DNA of 17,999 nt from Bacteroidales bacterium UBA1722. GTDB taxonomy: Bacteria; Bacteroidota; Bacteroidia; Bacteroidales; UBA932. Each line of letters starts with the position of its first letter. Within the stretch, counting starts at the first letter, position 1. The position numbers and the translations under genes were made by a program. Positions 6,538-14,209 of this stretch are shown one piece after another. Location of the stretch: assembly GCA_002317435.1 (NCBI GenBank), contig DCIQ01000202.1, forward strand, positions 1 to 17,999, written 5' to 3'. The notes under the pieces were generated by a model. The model worked only from the letters and a program-made list of their open reading frames with translations. It made no database searches and was not told where the DNA came from.

Positions 6538-9360
6538 ATGCCACTCAGTTTTACAGAAAGACAGAACGGTCCCAGAGAGGAACAGATTCCCCAGATGCTG
6601 GAGGCCATAGGAGTCAGTTCCATGGACGAACTTATCCGTCAGACCATTCCGAACGACATTCTTCTTCCCGAACCTCTGGACATTCAGGCGGAGGCCGGTG
6701 AGAACGCGTACCTCGCACATCTGAAGCAGATCGTATCGAAGAACCGGAACTTCCGTTCGATGACAGGTCTGGGATATTATGGCACAGGAGTGCTCCCCAC
6801 AGTGGTCAGGAACATCTTCGAAAATCCGTCCTGGTACACTTCATATACTCCGTATCAGGCCGAAATCTCCCAGGGACGCCTCGAAGCCCTCATCAACTTC
6901 CAGACGATGATATCATCCCTGACGGGACTGAACCTCGCGAACTGTTCGATGCTCGATGACGCCACCGCAGCGGCGGAGACGATGCGCATGCTGTTCGAAC
7001 TCCGCAGCCGGGATGCAGTCAAGGCTGGCCACGACAAATTCTTCGTGGACCGGAACATCTTCCCCCACGTTCTCTCGGTAATGCAGACCCGCAGCGAAGG
7101 TCTCGGCATCAAGATAGTTACAGGGGACTACAAGGAAGTTCTGGCCAACGGTTTTGAGGACGGCACCTACGGTGCAATGCTCCAGTATCCGGCCGCCGAC
7201 GGTGAGATACGGGACTATGCCCCGTTCTGCGAAAAGGCCCACGCGGCAGGGATGCTTGTAGGCGCATATTGCGACCTCCTGTCGCTGGCAGTACTCAAGG
7301 AACCCGCAGCCTGGGGAGCTGACGTAGCGTTCGGCACAGCCCAGCGCTTCGGACTTCCCATCGGTTTCGGCGGTCCCACCGCAGGGTGGATGGCCACTTT
7401 CGACCGGTACCGCAGAAACCTCCCCGGCCGTATCATAGGACAGTCCGTCGACCGTCTCGGGAAACCGGCATTCCGTCTGGCCCTCCAGACTCGTGAACAA
7501 CATATCAAGAGAGAACGCGCCACATCGAATATCTGCACCGCCACGGCGCTGATGGCCATCATGAGCGGGATGTACGCGGCATACCACGGACCGAAAGGGA
7601 TAAAAGAAATCGCGGAGAAAACGGCCGGCATCGCCCATGCGACAGCCGCAAAACTCAGGGAAGGCGGATACACCCTCGCCACCGGTGACTTCTTCGACAC
7701 CATACGTATCGTGAACGTCGATGCCGCGGATATCCGCCGCCGTGCCGAAGCCGAGGGCATCAATTTCTGGTATCCCGATGCGAAGACGGTTCAGATGAGC
7801 TTCGACGAACTCTCCGATTCCGCCCAGGCGCAAAAGATATTCTCTATCTTCAGCCTGAAACCGGGATGTCCCGCCGACGTGGAGACAGTCATGCCGATGC
7901 GCAGGGAGAGCCCCATCCTCACCGAAAAGGTGTTCAACTCGTACCACTCCGAGACGGAGATGATGCGCTATATGAAGAAACTCGAGCGCAGGGACATCTC
8001 CCTCACCCACTCGATGATACCTCTGGGCTCCTGCACCATGAAGCTGAACGCCGCCGTGGAAATGCTCCCCCTGAGCTGGCCCGAACTGGCGAACGCCCAC
8101 CCCTTCGCACCGAAAGATCAGGTGGAAGGCTATATGCAGATAGTTGATGAGCTGAAGCAATACCTGTGCACGGTAACCGGCTTCGACGGCTGTTCTCTCC
8201 AGCCGAACTCCGGTGCAGCGGGAGAATATGCCGGATTGATGACCATCAGGAACTATATGAAGGCCCACGGCCAGTCTGACCGCAATACCATCATAATCCC
8301 CACCTCCGCACATGGAACCAATCCCGCTTCCGCCGCCATGGCCGGTTTCAACATCGTTCCGGCAGGATGCGACGAGCACGGAAACATAAATGTGGACGAA
8401 CTCCGCGAGAAGGCCGAGGCCAATAAGGAGACCCTCGTCGGCATAATGATCACCTACCCCTCCACACACGGTGTCTTCGAAGTGAAAATCCGTGAGATCT
8501 GCGACATCATCCACAGAAACGGCGGTCTGGTATATATGGACGGAGCCAATATGAACGGACAGGTCGGCATCACGAACCCCGGTTTCATAGGAGCCGACGT
8601 ATGCCATCTGAACCTCCACAAGACATTCGCCATGCCTCACGGCGGCGGCGGTCCCGGCGTAGGAGCCATCTGTACCGCCAAACACCTCACCCCGTTCATC
8701 CCCGGACATCATTTCGTACCGGAATGCGGAGGCGACGGTATCACAGCCGTCAGCGCAGCCCCCTACGGAAGCCCCATGCTGGCCCCCATCACACATGCCT
8801 ACATCAGTCTGCTCGGTGCCAAAGGACTCAGGAGAGCCACCGAAATGGCCATCCTGAATGCCAATTATATGGCGGCCAAACTTTCTGCTGAATTCAAGAT
8901 TTACTATACCGGAGTCACCGGCCGTGTCGCCCACGAATGCATCGTGGACCTGCAGAACTTCAAGGCAGACTACGGAGTGGATGCCACCGATATCGCCAAA
9001 CGCCTGATGGACTACGGATTCCACGCTCCTACCCTATCGTTCCCGGTACATGAGACACTTATGATAGAGCCCACTGAAAGCGAACCCCTCGAAGAACTCG
9101 ACAGATTCATCGAGGCGCTCATCAGCATCAAACGCGAATGTGAAGAAATCCGCGACGGAAAAGCCGACCGTGAGGACAATGTGCTGAAGATGGCCCCCCA
9201 CACCGCCGAAGAAGTGTGTGCCGACGAATGGAAACATCCATATTCACGAGAGAAGGCGGCCTATCCCCTGGCATGGATCCGGGAGAACAAGTTCTGGCCG
9301 TATGTCACACGCGTGGACAACGGTTATGGAGACAGAAATCTCGTGCCGGTCGTCAAATGA
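6538..9360 (+). CDS. gcvP: Glycine dehydrogenase (decarboxylating), P protein of the glycine cleavage system
   Basis: The product is 940 residues, the single-chain form with N- and C-terminal halves that some bacteria encode as gcvPA and gcvPB; E. coli GcvP is 957. The enzyme decarboxylates glycine with pyridoxal phosphate and passes the aminomethyl group to the lipoyl arm of GcvH in the cytoplasm. The N-terminal half includes SMTGLGYYGTGVLPTVVRN (72-90) and TPYQAEISQGRLEAL (102-116). The C-terminal half opens with the conserved segment SLTHSMIPLGSCTMKLN, and the pyridoxal lysine is Lys695 in NLHKTFAMPHGGGGPGVG. The family's glycine-rich loop follows. The start is the ATG 9 bases after the upstream membrane-protein gene. 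No gcvH or gcvT is in the window, so the system is split. A strong hairpin terminator follows the stop. Confidence 0.98.
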   Translation: MPLSFTERQNGPREEQIPQMLEAIGVSSMDELIRQTIPNDILLPEPLDIQAEAGENAYLAHLKQIVSKNRNFRSMTGLGYYGTGVLPTVVRNIFENPSWYTSYTPYQAEISQGRLEALINFQTMISSLTGLNLANCSMLDDATAAAETMRMLFELRSRDAVKAGHDKFFVDRNIFPHVLSVMQTRSEGLGIKIVTGDYKEVLANGFEDGTYGAMLQYPAADGEIRDYAPFCEKAHAAGMLVGAYCDLLSLAVLKEPAAWGADVAFGTAQRFGLPIGFGGPTAGWMATFDRYRRNLPGRIIGQSVDRLGKPAFRLALQTREQHIKRERATSNICTATALMAIMSGMYAAYHGPKGIKEIAEKTAGIAHATAAKLREGGYTLATGDFFDTIRIVNVDAADIRRRAEAEGINFWYPDAKTVQMSFDELSDSAQAQKIFSIFSLKPGCPADVETVMPMRRESPILTEKVFNSYHSETEMMRYMKKLERRDISLTHSMIPLGSCTMKLNAAVEMLPLSWPELANAHPFAPKDQVEGYMQIVDELKQYLCTVTGFDGCSLQPNSGAAGEYAGLMTIRNYMKAHGQSDRNTIIIPTSAHGTNPASAAMAGFNIVPAGCDEHGNINVDELREKAEANKETLVGIMITYPSTHGVFEVKIREICDIIHRNGGLVYMDGANMNGQVGITNPGFIGADVCHLNLHKTFAMPHGGGGPGVGAICTAKHLTPFIPGHHFVPECGGDGITAVSAAPYGSPMLAPITHAYISLLGAKGLRRATEMAILNANYMAAKLSAEFKIYYTGVTGRVAHECIVDLQNFKADYGVDATDIAKRLMDYGFHAPTLSFPVHETLMIEPTESEPLEELDRFIEALISIKRECEEIRDGKADREDNVLKMAPHTAEEVCADEWKHPYSREKAAYPLAWIRENKFWPYVTRVDNGYGDRNLVPVVK

Positions 9361-9380
9361 CAGACTGACACATTCATACT

Positions 9381-9421
9381 GAAAACGCCCCCGGACTTCA
9401 AAGGTCACCGGGGGCGTTTTC
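9381..9421. terminator. Strong bidirectional hairpin terminator after gcvP
   Basis: GAAAACGCCCCCGG (9381-9394) pairs perfectly with CCGGGGGCGTTTTC (9408-9421) across a 13-base loop. The stem is GC-rich inside with A/T flanks that give a T-run on either strand (GTTTTCATTT on plus). It lies 20 bases after gcvP and 35 bases after the stop of the minus-strand gene at 9456-10115, so it serves both convergent genes. Confidence 0.88.
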
Positions 9422-9455
9422 ATTTCACCGTCATCCCGAGAGAGCAGCTGTGGCG

Positions 9456-10115
9456 CTACTTGTTCTTCTTGTATAAGGCAGGAAGATATTTACCGAAACA
9501 TATGTCCCCGATGGTACACTGGAGACGTTTGTTCACCGTAGCGTGATACCCCATCCCGGAGACCCCGTATATGTGGTAGATATGAAGATTCAGAGCGACC
9601 GCCCCGGTCTCCTTCTCGGTAATGATCAGATCACCGCTGAATGCTGCACCGCCGACACCGAACATCCCTACGAAAGCGGTCGAAGCATTTCCGAAGTTAA
9701 TATACTCGAACACTATCTTCATCTCGTATTTCGCGTTGTCTTCATCGATATGCAGTTTATAGAAGCCTGTCTTGTTAATCTTTTCCTTCGTGAACTCCAG
9801 AACGCTCTTCTCCACTTCGTTCCAGTTATCCGGAGTATCTTCACTCTTGGCTGCAAGATAATCCGCCATAGAACCATGATCTTCGTAAGTATGCTTCTTC
9901 CTGTCGAAGTCTGCCATACGTGCATTCGAGAAATCAAAGACCAGAGTGGCTGCCGCGTTTTCACGCAATACATCGAGAGACCCCTCGACCAACGAACAGT
10001 GTCCGTCTCCATCAATCACATCTTTCACGCTCTTGAATGTTTTGTCCTTCGCATCAGCTACAGTAAATAAAGACGCCGTCAGAATGACAACTGAAGAAAG
10101 AAATAATTTTTTCAT
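9456..10115 (-). CDS. Secreted protein of unknown function
   Basis: This 219-residue protein starts with ATG and a clear signal peptide (MKKLFLSSVVILTASLFTVADA, cleavage near residue 22) without a lipobox, so a periplasmic or secreted location is likely. I do not recognise the family. The centre is charged and helical (about 65-120), and the C-terminal third alternates hydrophobic and polar residues: KYEMKIVFEYINFG, a glycine-rich FVGMFGVGGAAFSGDLII, then ALNLHIYHIYGVSGMGYHATV. The SGDLII...TG.VAL pattern resembles Bacteroidales secreted proteins that start from DUF4410-like folds, but the match is too loose to name. It lies 65 bases downstream of smpB in the same direction and may be read from that transcript or from its own promoter. 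Confidence 0.75.
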   Translation of the reverse strand: MKKLFLSSVVILTASLFTVADAKDKTFKSVKDVIDGDGHCSLVEGSLDVLRENAAATLVFDFSNARMADFDRKKHTYEDHGSMADYLAAKSEDTPDNWNEVEKSVLEFTKEKINKTGFYKLHIDEDNAKYEMKIVFEYINFGNASTAFVGMFGVGGAAFSGDLIITEKETGAVALNLHIYHIYGVSGMGYHATVNKRLQCTIGDICFGKYLPALYKKNK

Positions 10116-10180
10116 ACCGGTATTGAATATTAATGTGTTTACTGCTTACTGAGACCCACTCTCCGGTGAGAATCATCGAT

Positions 10181-10630
10181 TCAGATCCGTTCCATATCGC
10201 GGCGCATATCCTTCTCCTTGATGGACTGCCGCTTGTCAAACTCCTTCTTGCCACGGGCCAGAGCGATATTCAGCTTCGCATAACCGTTCTCCGAGATAAA
10301 CAGACGATAAGCCACTATCGTCAGTCCCTTCTCCTTCACCGCCCTTTGGATTTTCCTGAGTTCCCGCTTCTGAAGCAGCAGTTTCCGGTCACGCTTAGGA
10401 TCATGACGATTAAAGGTTCCCCACCAGTAATCAGACACGTGCATCCCCTTCACGAACAGTTCCCCGCCCACGAAGTAGCACCACGAGTCATTCAGCGAAG
10501 CCTTCCCCGCCCGGATGGACTTAATCTCCGTACCGCTGAGCACTATCCCTGCGGTGAAGGTCTCCACGTATTCGTATTCGAACGAAGCCTTCTTGTTCTT
10601 AATCTCTATTTTCGACCTGGCCTTCGGCAT
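10181..10630 (-). CDS. smpB: SsrA (tmRNA)-binding protein SmpB
   Basis: The product is 149 residues, normal for SmpB, which binds tmRNA and brings it to stalled ribosomes for trans-translation. Diagnostic segments are NKKASFEYEY (12-21), GIVLSGTEIKSIRAGKASL (28-46), the LLLQKRELRKI helix (84-94) and the basic C-terminal tail from GKKEFDKRQ to the end, which takes the place of an mRNA in the decoding centre. The start is ATG at 10628-10630. A TACTTTTG box on the minus strand (10645-10638) lies so close to the ATG that the mRNA would have almost no leader. It is divergent from miaA; tmRNA itself is not in the window. Confidence 0.97.
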   Translation of the reverse strand: MPKARSKIEIKNKKASFEYEYVETFTAGIVLSGTEIKSIRAGKASLNDSWCYFVGGELFVKGMHVSDYWWGTFNRHDPKRDRKLLLQKRELRKIQRAVKEKGLTIVAYRLFISENGYAKLNIALARGKKEFDKRQSIKEKDMRRDMERI

Positions 10631-10637
10631 AATACCG

Positions 10638-10667
10638 CAAAAGTAATATTATTTTTTCCTAATTTTG
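10638..10667. promoter_or_regulatory. Compact divergent promoter pair for smpB and miaA
   Basis: Only 42 bases separate the two start codons. On the minus strand TACTTTTG (10645-10638) ends 7 bases before the smpB ATG; on the plus strand TAATTTTG (10660-10667) ends 5 bases before the miaA ATG. Both match TAnnTTTG. If used, the transcripts would start within a few bases of the ATG, so both would be leaderless or nearly so. Neither box has an obvious TTG 19-21 bases upstream, so these are candidates. Confidence 0.45.
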
Positions 10668-10672
10668 ACACT

Positions 10673-11569
10673 ATGAAACAGGAAAAGATGATCTGCATTC
10701 TGGGCCCCACCGCCTGCGGCAAGACGAAATACGCCGTGGAACTGGCCCGCCGCACCGGCGGGGAGATCATCTCCGCCGACTCCAGACAGGTGTACCGGGG
10801 AATGGATATAGGCACCGGAAAAGACCTCTCAGACTACGGTGAAATCCCTTACCACCTCATCGACATAGCAGATGCCGGCACGAAATACGACATCTGCCGA
10901 TACCAGAAGGACTTCGCCGCAGCCTTCGGCGACATCACCTCCAGAGGACGGCTTCCCATCCTCTGCGGAGGGAGCGGTCTCTACATCGAAGCCGTCACCA
11001 GAGGATACTCCCTCCCCGACGTGCCCGCCGACCAAGCCCTCAGAGCCGAACTGGAAAAACACAGCGACGAAGAACTCATCGCGAAACTCGCATCCCTGAA
11101 GACCCTCCACAACAAGACCGACTACGACACCCGCCAGCGTCTCATCCGCGCCCTGGAAATCGCCATCTACCAGTCGGAACACCCGCAGGAAGACATATTC
11201 CATACGGAGGACGGAAAAGCGTTCCAGATCCCCCGATTTGCCGAAGGCGAAGTAAAATTCATCGGTCTCTCGGTATCCAGAGAAGTCAGGAACGCACGCA
11301 TAGACGCCAGACTGGATGCACGCCTGAAAGAGGGGATGGTGGAGGAGGTGCGCGGTCTTCTGGACAACGGCATTCCGCCCGAAAATCTTCTCTACTACGG
11401 TCTGGAATATAAATTCGTCACCCGATACGTCCTCGGGGAGATATCATACGACTATATGCGTGAACATCTGGCCATCGCCATCCACCAGTTCGCCAAAAGG
11501 CAGATGACCTGGTTCAGGGGGATGGAACGCCGGGGCATCCACATAGACTGGGTGGAGGTGCGGGTGTGA
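10673..11569 (+). CDS. miaA: tRNA dimethylallyltransferase, Bacteroidales second-paralogue type
   Basis: The product is 298 residues from ATG 10673-10675. The open frame runs about 540 bases further upstream, but that part is antisense to smpB and is not coding. MiaA transfers a dimethylallyl group to N6 of A37 in tRNAs reading U-starting codons. Visible motifs are the P-loop GPTACGKT (11-18), DSRQVYRGM (36-44), GGSGLY (99-104), RQRLIRALEI in the middle and FAKRQMTWFR near the end. Where the common MiaA has GTAKP and PHHLIDI, this one has GTGKD and PYHLIDI. That is typical of the second MiaA type I recall from Bacteroides (MiaA2), so another copy may exist elsewhere in the genome. The tRNA-Leu(UAA) in this window carries the A36-A37-A38 recognition run. 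Confidence 0.95.
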   Translation: MKQEKMICILGPTACGKTKYAVELARRTGGEIISADSRQVYRGMDIGTGKDLSDYGEIPYHLIDIADAGTKYDICRYQKDFAAAFGDITSRGRLPILCGGSGLYIEAVTRGYSLPDVPADQALRAELEKHSDEELIAKLASLKTLHNKTDYDTRQRLIRALEIAIYQSEHPQEDIFHTEDGKAFQIPRFAEGEVKFIGLSVSREVRNARIDARLDARLKEGMVEEVRGLLDNGIPPENLLYYGLEYKFVTRYVLGEISYDYMREHLAIAIHQFAKRQMTWFRGMERRGIHIDWVEVRV

Positions 11570-11586
11570 AATCGCCGGATTTTATG

Positions 11587-11594
11587 TAAGTTTG
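11587..11594 (+). promoter_or_regulatory. -7 box upstream of the secreted aminopeptidase gene
   Basis: TAAGTTTG matches the Bacteroidetes -7 consensus TAnnTTTG and begins 18 bases after the miaA stop. It would give a leader of about 28 bases before the ATG at 11628. There is no good TTG at the -33 distance, where the end of miaA is located. It is therefore a moderate candidate. Confidence 0.5.
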
Positions 11595-11627
11595 CAGGGA
11601 AAATTTCCGAAACCAATCTGTCACTAT

Positions 11628-13085
11628 ATGAAACGAATGATTCTGGCAGCCGCAGCCTTCATAATCGCGGCATCAATACAGAACGTCCAGGCCCAGAATA
11701 CGGCTTCCACGGCACAGGGAGGCATTTCCGGGCAGATGCTCAGCGAAATCAGGAAAGGCTGGAGCGGCACTCCCGAAGAGAAGGCCCTCAGGAACGCCAT
11801 CACCCATAACGGCATCAATTCTCTGGCCCTGAATCAGGAAAACGAGAATCAGAGGGACACCTACTTCTCCGATGAAGTCAAGTCCAAAGGCATCTCGAAC
11901 CAGAAATCCAGCGGACGGTGCTGGCTCTTCACGGGACTCAACGTAATGCGCTCCAAAGTTATCGCCGAGCATAATCTGGGAGAATTCCAGTTCTCGCAGT
12001 GCTATACTTTCTTCTGGGACCAGCTCGAAAAGTCAAATCTCTTCCTTCAGAGCGTTATCGAGACAGCATCCCTCCCTATGGAAGACCGCCGCATAGAATG
12101 GCTCTTCAGAAATGCCCTCGGAGACGGAGGACAGTTCACCGGAGTGGCTGACCTCATCACGAAATACGGAGTCGTGCCTGCTACTGTGATGCCGGAAACC
12201 TACTCCTCCGAAAACACATCCAGAATGAGTCAGCTCCTGAACTGGAAGCTGAAGGAATTCGGACTTGAACTCCGTGAGATGAAGAATGCCTGCTTCATGA
12301 CCGCAGACAAAAAAGCGAATGAGAAGATAAAAGCCGAAATCGACGCCCGCGTCCTGAACCGCAAGACCGAGATGCTCCAGTTCATATACAGATTTCTCGT
12401 GATGAACCTCGGCGAACCCCCGATGGAATTCGACTGGACCATGTATGATGCCTCGGGCGCTCCTGTCTCCACGAAGCATTACACTCCACAGTCATTCTAT
12501 AAGGAGTATGTAGGGACCGACCTGAAGAACACATACGTCCTGCTGATGAACGACCCCACCAGGGAATACTGGAAATCCTATGAAATCGACCTCGACCGCC
12601 ACATGTATGACGGAGAGAACTGGATTTACGTCAACCTGCCCATAGAAGAAATCGAACAGATGGCCATCGCCTCCATAAAGGACAATACCATGATGTATTT
12701 CTCCTGCGACGTAGGCAAGTTCCTCGACCGTGAAAAAGGTTTTCTGGACACCGACTATTACGATTACGGTTCTCTGATGGGCACCACTTTCGGAATGGAC
12801 AAGCGGCAGCGGATTCTCACCGGAGCCAGCGGTTCATCCCACGCCATGACTCTTATGGCGGTGAATCTGGACGGAAACGGCAAGCCCCTGAAATGGAAAG
12901 TCGAAAACTCCTGGGGCATGAGCGGCCATAAGGGTCATCTCATCATGACCGAAGAGTGGTTCCGTGAATATATGTTCAGACTGGTGGTGGACAAGAAATA
13001 CGTTCCCGCCAAAATTCTCTCCATCCTGAACGAGAAGCCCACCCTTCTCCCTCCCTGGGATCCCATGTTCACCGAAGAGTTATAA
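11628..13085 (+). CDS. Secreted C1-family cysteine aminopeptidase (PepC/bleomycin hydrolase type)
   Basis: The product is 485 residues. The frame is open back to a TTG at 11592, but ATG 11628 gives an immediate signal peptide MKRMILAAAAFIIAASIQNV ending near QA|Q, so I choose that start. The papain-like active site is complete: Gln92 in NQKSSGRCW (oxyanion hole), Cys98, His405 in GSSHAMTLM and Asn427 in VENSWG. Other PepC family blocks include FQFSQCYTFFWDQLEKSN and the segment ending in ETASLPMEDRR, followed by DGGQF. PepC and bleomycin hydrolase are usually cytoplasmic hexamers whose C-terminal tail enters the active-site groove. This one is exported and probably acts on peptides in the periplasm. 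It is preceded by miaA in the same direction and converges with trxB. Confidence 0.93.
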   Translation: MKRMILAAAAFIIAASIQNVQAQNTASTAQGGISGQMLSEIRKGWSGTPEEKALRNAITHNGINSLALNQENENQRDTYFSDEVKSKGISNQKSSGRCWLFTGLNVMRSKVIAEHNLGEFQFSQCYTFFWDQLEKSNLFLQSVIETASLPMEDRRIEWLFRNALGDGGQFTGVADLITKYGVVPATVMPETYSSENTSRMSQLLNWKLKEFGLELREMKNACFMTADKKANEKIKAEIDARVLNRKTEMLQFIYRFLVMNLGEPPMEFDWTMYDASGAPVSTKHYTPQSFYKEYVGTDLKNTYVLLMNDPTREYWKSYEIDLDRHMYDGENWIYVNLPIEEIEQMAIASIKDNTMMYFSCDVGKFLDREKGFLDTDYYDYGSLMGTTFGMDKRQRILTGASGSSHAMTLMAVNLDGNGKPLKWKVENSWGMSGHKGHLIMTEEWFREYMFRLVVDKKYVPAKILSILNEKPTLLPPWDPMFTEEL

Positions 13086-13104
13086 GCCTCTTTATTATTT
13101 GATG

Positions 13105-13307
13105 ACGTCCGCCATCGGCGGCGATGGATGCCGCGACGGGAACTATTTTATGGAACTGAGGTATTTTTCGGCATCAACCGGCTCTGCCGGTCCGGCCCGT
13201 AGGGACGCAATCCCCCTTGGGGGTGCAGGGGGGTTAACGTCCGCCATCGGCGGCGATGGATGCCGCGACGGGAACTATTTTATGGAAGCGATGTATTTTT
13301 CGGCATC
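13105..13307. repeat. Direct duplication of the trxB 3' end (two 71-base copies, 132 bases apart)
   Basis: Copy 1 (13105-13175) and copy 2 (13237-13307) match at 68 of 71 positions; the three differences cluster in six bases (13156-13161 versus 13288-13293). Copy 2 includes the last 11 codons of trxB, its stop and 38 downstream bases. Copy 1 therefore holds a detached, diverged trxB tail that reads DAEKYLSSIK-stop against DAEKYIASIK-stop in the real gene. Each copy contains the hairpin CCATCG-GCGG-CGATGG (13112-13127 and 13244-13259). Copy 1 has no gene body attached, so it is a remnant, not a functional gene. Confidence 0.9.
13177..13233. repeat. GC-rich palindromic spacer between the trxB tail copies
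   Basis: The 61 bases between the two copies contain ACCGGC-TCT-GCCGGT (13177-13191), CCCCC-TT-GGGGG (13212-13223) and a further GGGGGG run at 13228-13233 that could pair alternatively with the C-run. With the hairpin in each flanking copy, the peptidase/trxB convergent gap holds at least four strong stems. They may act as a transcription barrier or belong to a dispersed intergenic repeat family. No run of T follows them, so they are not classical intrinsic terminators. Confidence 0.55.
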
Positions 13308-14201
13308 CATCGCCGCCCGGCACCCGGAGGCCGCCGCATTGATGGCCTGCCGATAAGTAGGATCCTGCACGTCACCGGCAGCGAAAACACCCGCCACATT
13401 AGTGGCAGTCCCCTTCCCCTCGGTGATTATATATCCGGCCGCATCCACATTCACCCACTCACGGAAAAGATCCGAATTGGGATGATGTCCTATGGCCAGG
13501 AAAAATCCGTCGATGGCGACATCGGTTTCCGAGCCGTCCTCACGGACCAGTCTCACACCCGTAACGCCCATATCGTCACCGAGAATCTCACGGGTCTGAT
13601 GCTTCCAGAGCACCTCGATGTTCGGAGTATTCAGCACCCGCTCCTGCATCGCCTTCGATGCTCTCAGGACATCCCGGCGGACTATCATATAGACCTTCCT
13701 GCACAGTGAAGCCAGATAAGTCGCTTCCTCACAAGCAGTATCCCCTCCACCGACCACGGCCACCACTTTTTTACGGTAGAAAAAACCGTCACAGGTGGCA
13801 CAGGCGGATACTCCGGTCCCGCGGAATTTCTCTTCGGAAGGGAGACCGAGATATTTCGCCGTCGCGCCTGTGGCGATGATCACGGCATCAGCCTCCACCC
13901 AGTTTTTACCGTCCACCTCCACGCGGAACGGCCTCTGCGAAAAATCGACCTTCGTAGCCAGACCGAAGCGCACCTCGGCCCCGAGACGGACAGCCTGCGA
14001 TTTGAAGTCATCCATCATCTGCTGCCCCTGTACTCCGTTCGGATATCCGGGGAAATTCTCTATCTCCGTAGTCTGTGTAAGCTGTCCCCCGGGCTGGATT
14101 CCCTCATAAACCACACACTGAAGATTGGCTCTGGAGCCATAGATGGCGGCAGTGTAACCAGCAGGTCCGCTGCCCAGAATAAGCAATTGGATATGTTCCA
14201 T
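13275..14201 (-). CDS. trxB: Thioredoxin reductase (NADPH)
   Basis: This 308-residue flavoenzyme has the usual length for bacterial TrxB; it reduces thioredoxin with NADPH in the cytoplasm. Motifs are GSGPAG (10-15) for FAD, the redox-active CATC (Cys134, Cys137), GGGDTA (151-156) for NADPH with RRDVLRASK in the next helix supporting NADPH preference, and FAAGDVQD near the C-terminus. The ATG start is 8 bases after the cyuA stop, so it is probably the last gene of the SGNH-GH43-cyuA-trxB transcript. Its 3' end is duplicated just downstream (13105-13175). Confidence 0.97.
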   Translation of the reverse strand: MEHIQLLILGSGPAGYTAAIYGSRANLQCVVYEGIQPGGQLTQTTEIENFPGYPNGVQGQQMMDDFKSQAVRLGAEVRFGLATKVDFSQRPFRVEVDGKNWVEADAVIIATGATAKYLGLPSEEKFRGTGVSACATCDGFFYRKKVVAVVGGGDTACEEATYLASLCRKVYMIVRRDVLRASKAMQERVLNTPNIEVLWKHQTREILGDDMGVTGVRLVREDGSETDVAIDGFFLAIGHHPNSDLFREWVNVDAAGYIITEGKGTATNVAGVFAAGDVQDPTYRQAINAAASGCRAAMDAEKYIASIK

Positions 14202-14209
14202 AAAAAAAT

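Noticed and set aside
6913..9024. A 703-codon open frame on the minus strand across gcvP
   Set aside because: It lies wholly antisense to a complete, motif-rich gcvP. The translation is Cys/His/Gly-rich without recognisable motifs, as expected for the shadow frame of a GC-biased gene.
10133..10672. A 180-codon N-terminal extension of MiaA
   Set aside because: The frame is open but runs antisense through smpB. The P-loop of MiaA sits 11 residues after ATG 10673, the normal family position.
13099..13356. An 85-codon plus-strand frame containing the same 17-residue segment twice
   Set aside because: The internal repeat is explained by the 132-base (divisible by three) duplication of the trxB tail. 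The frame overlaps trxB antisense and lacks coding character.
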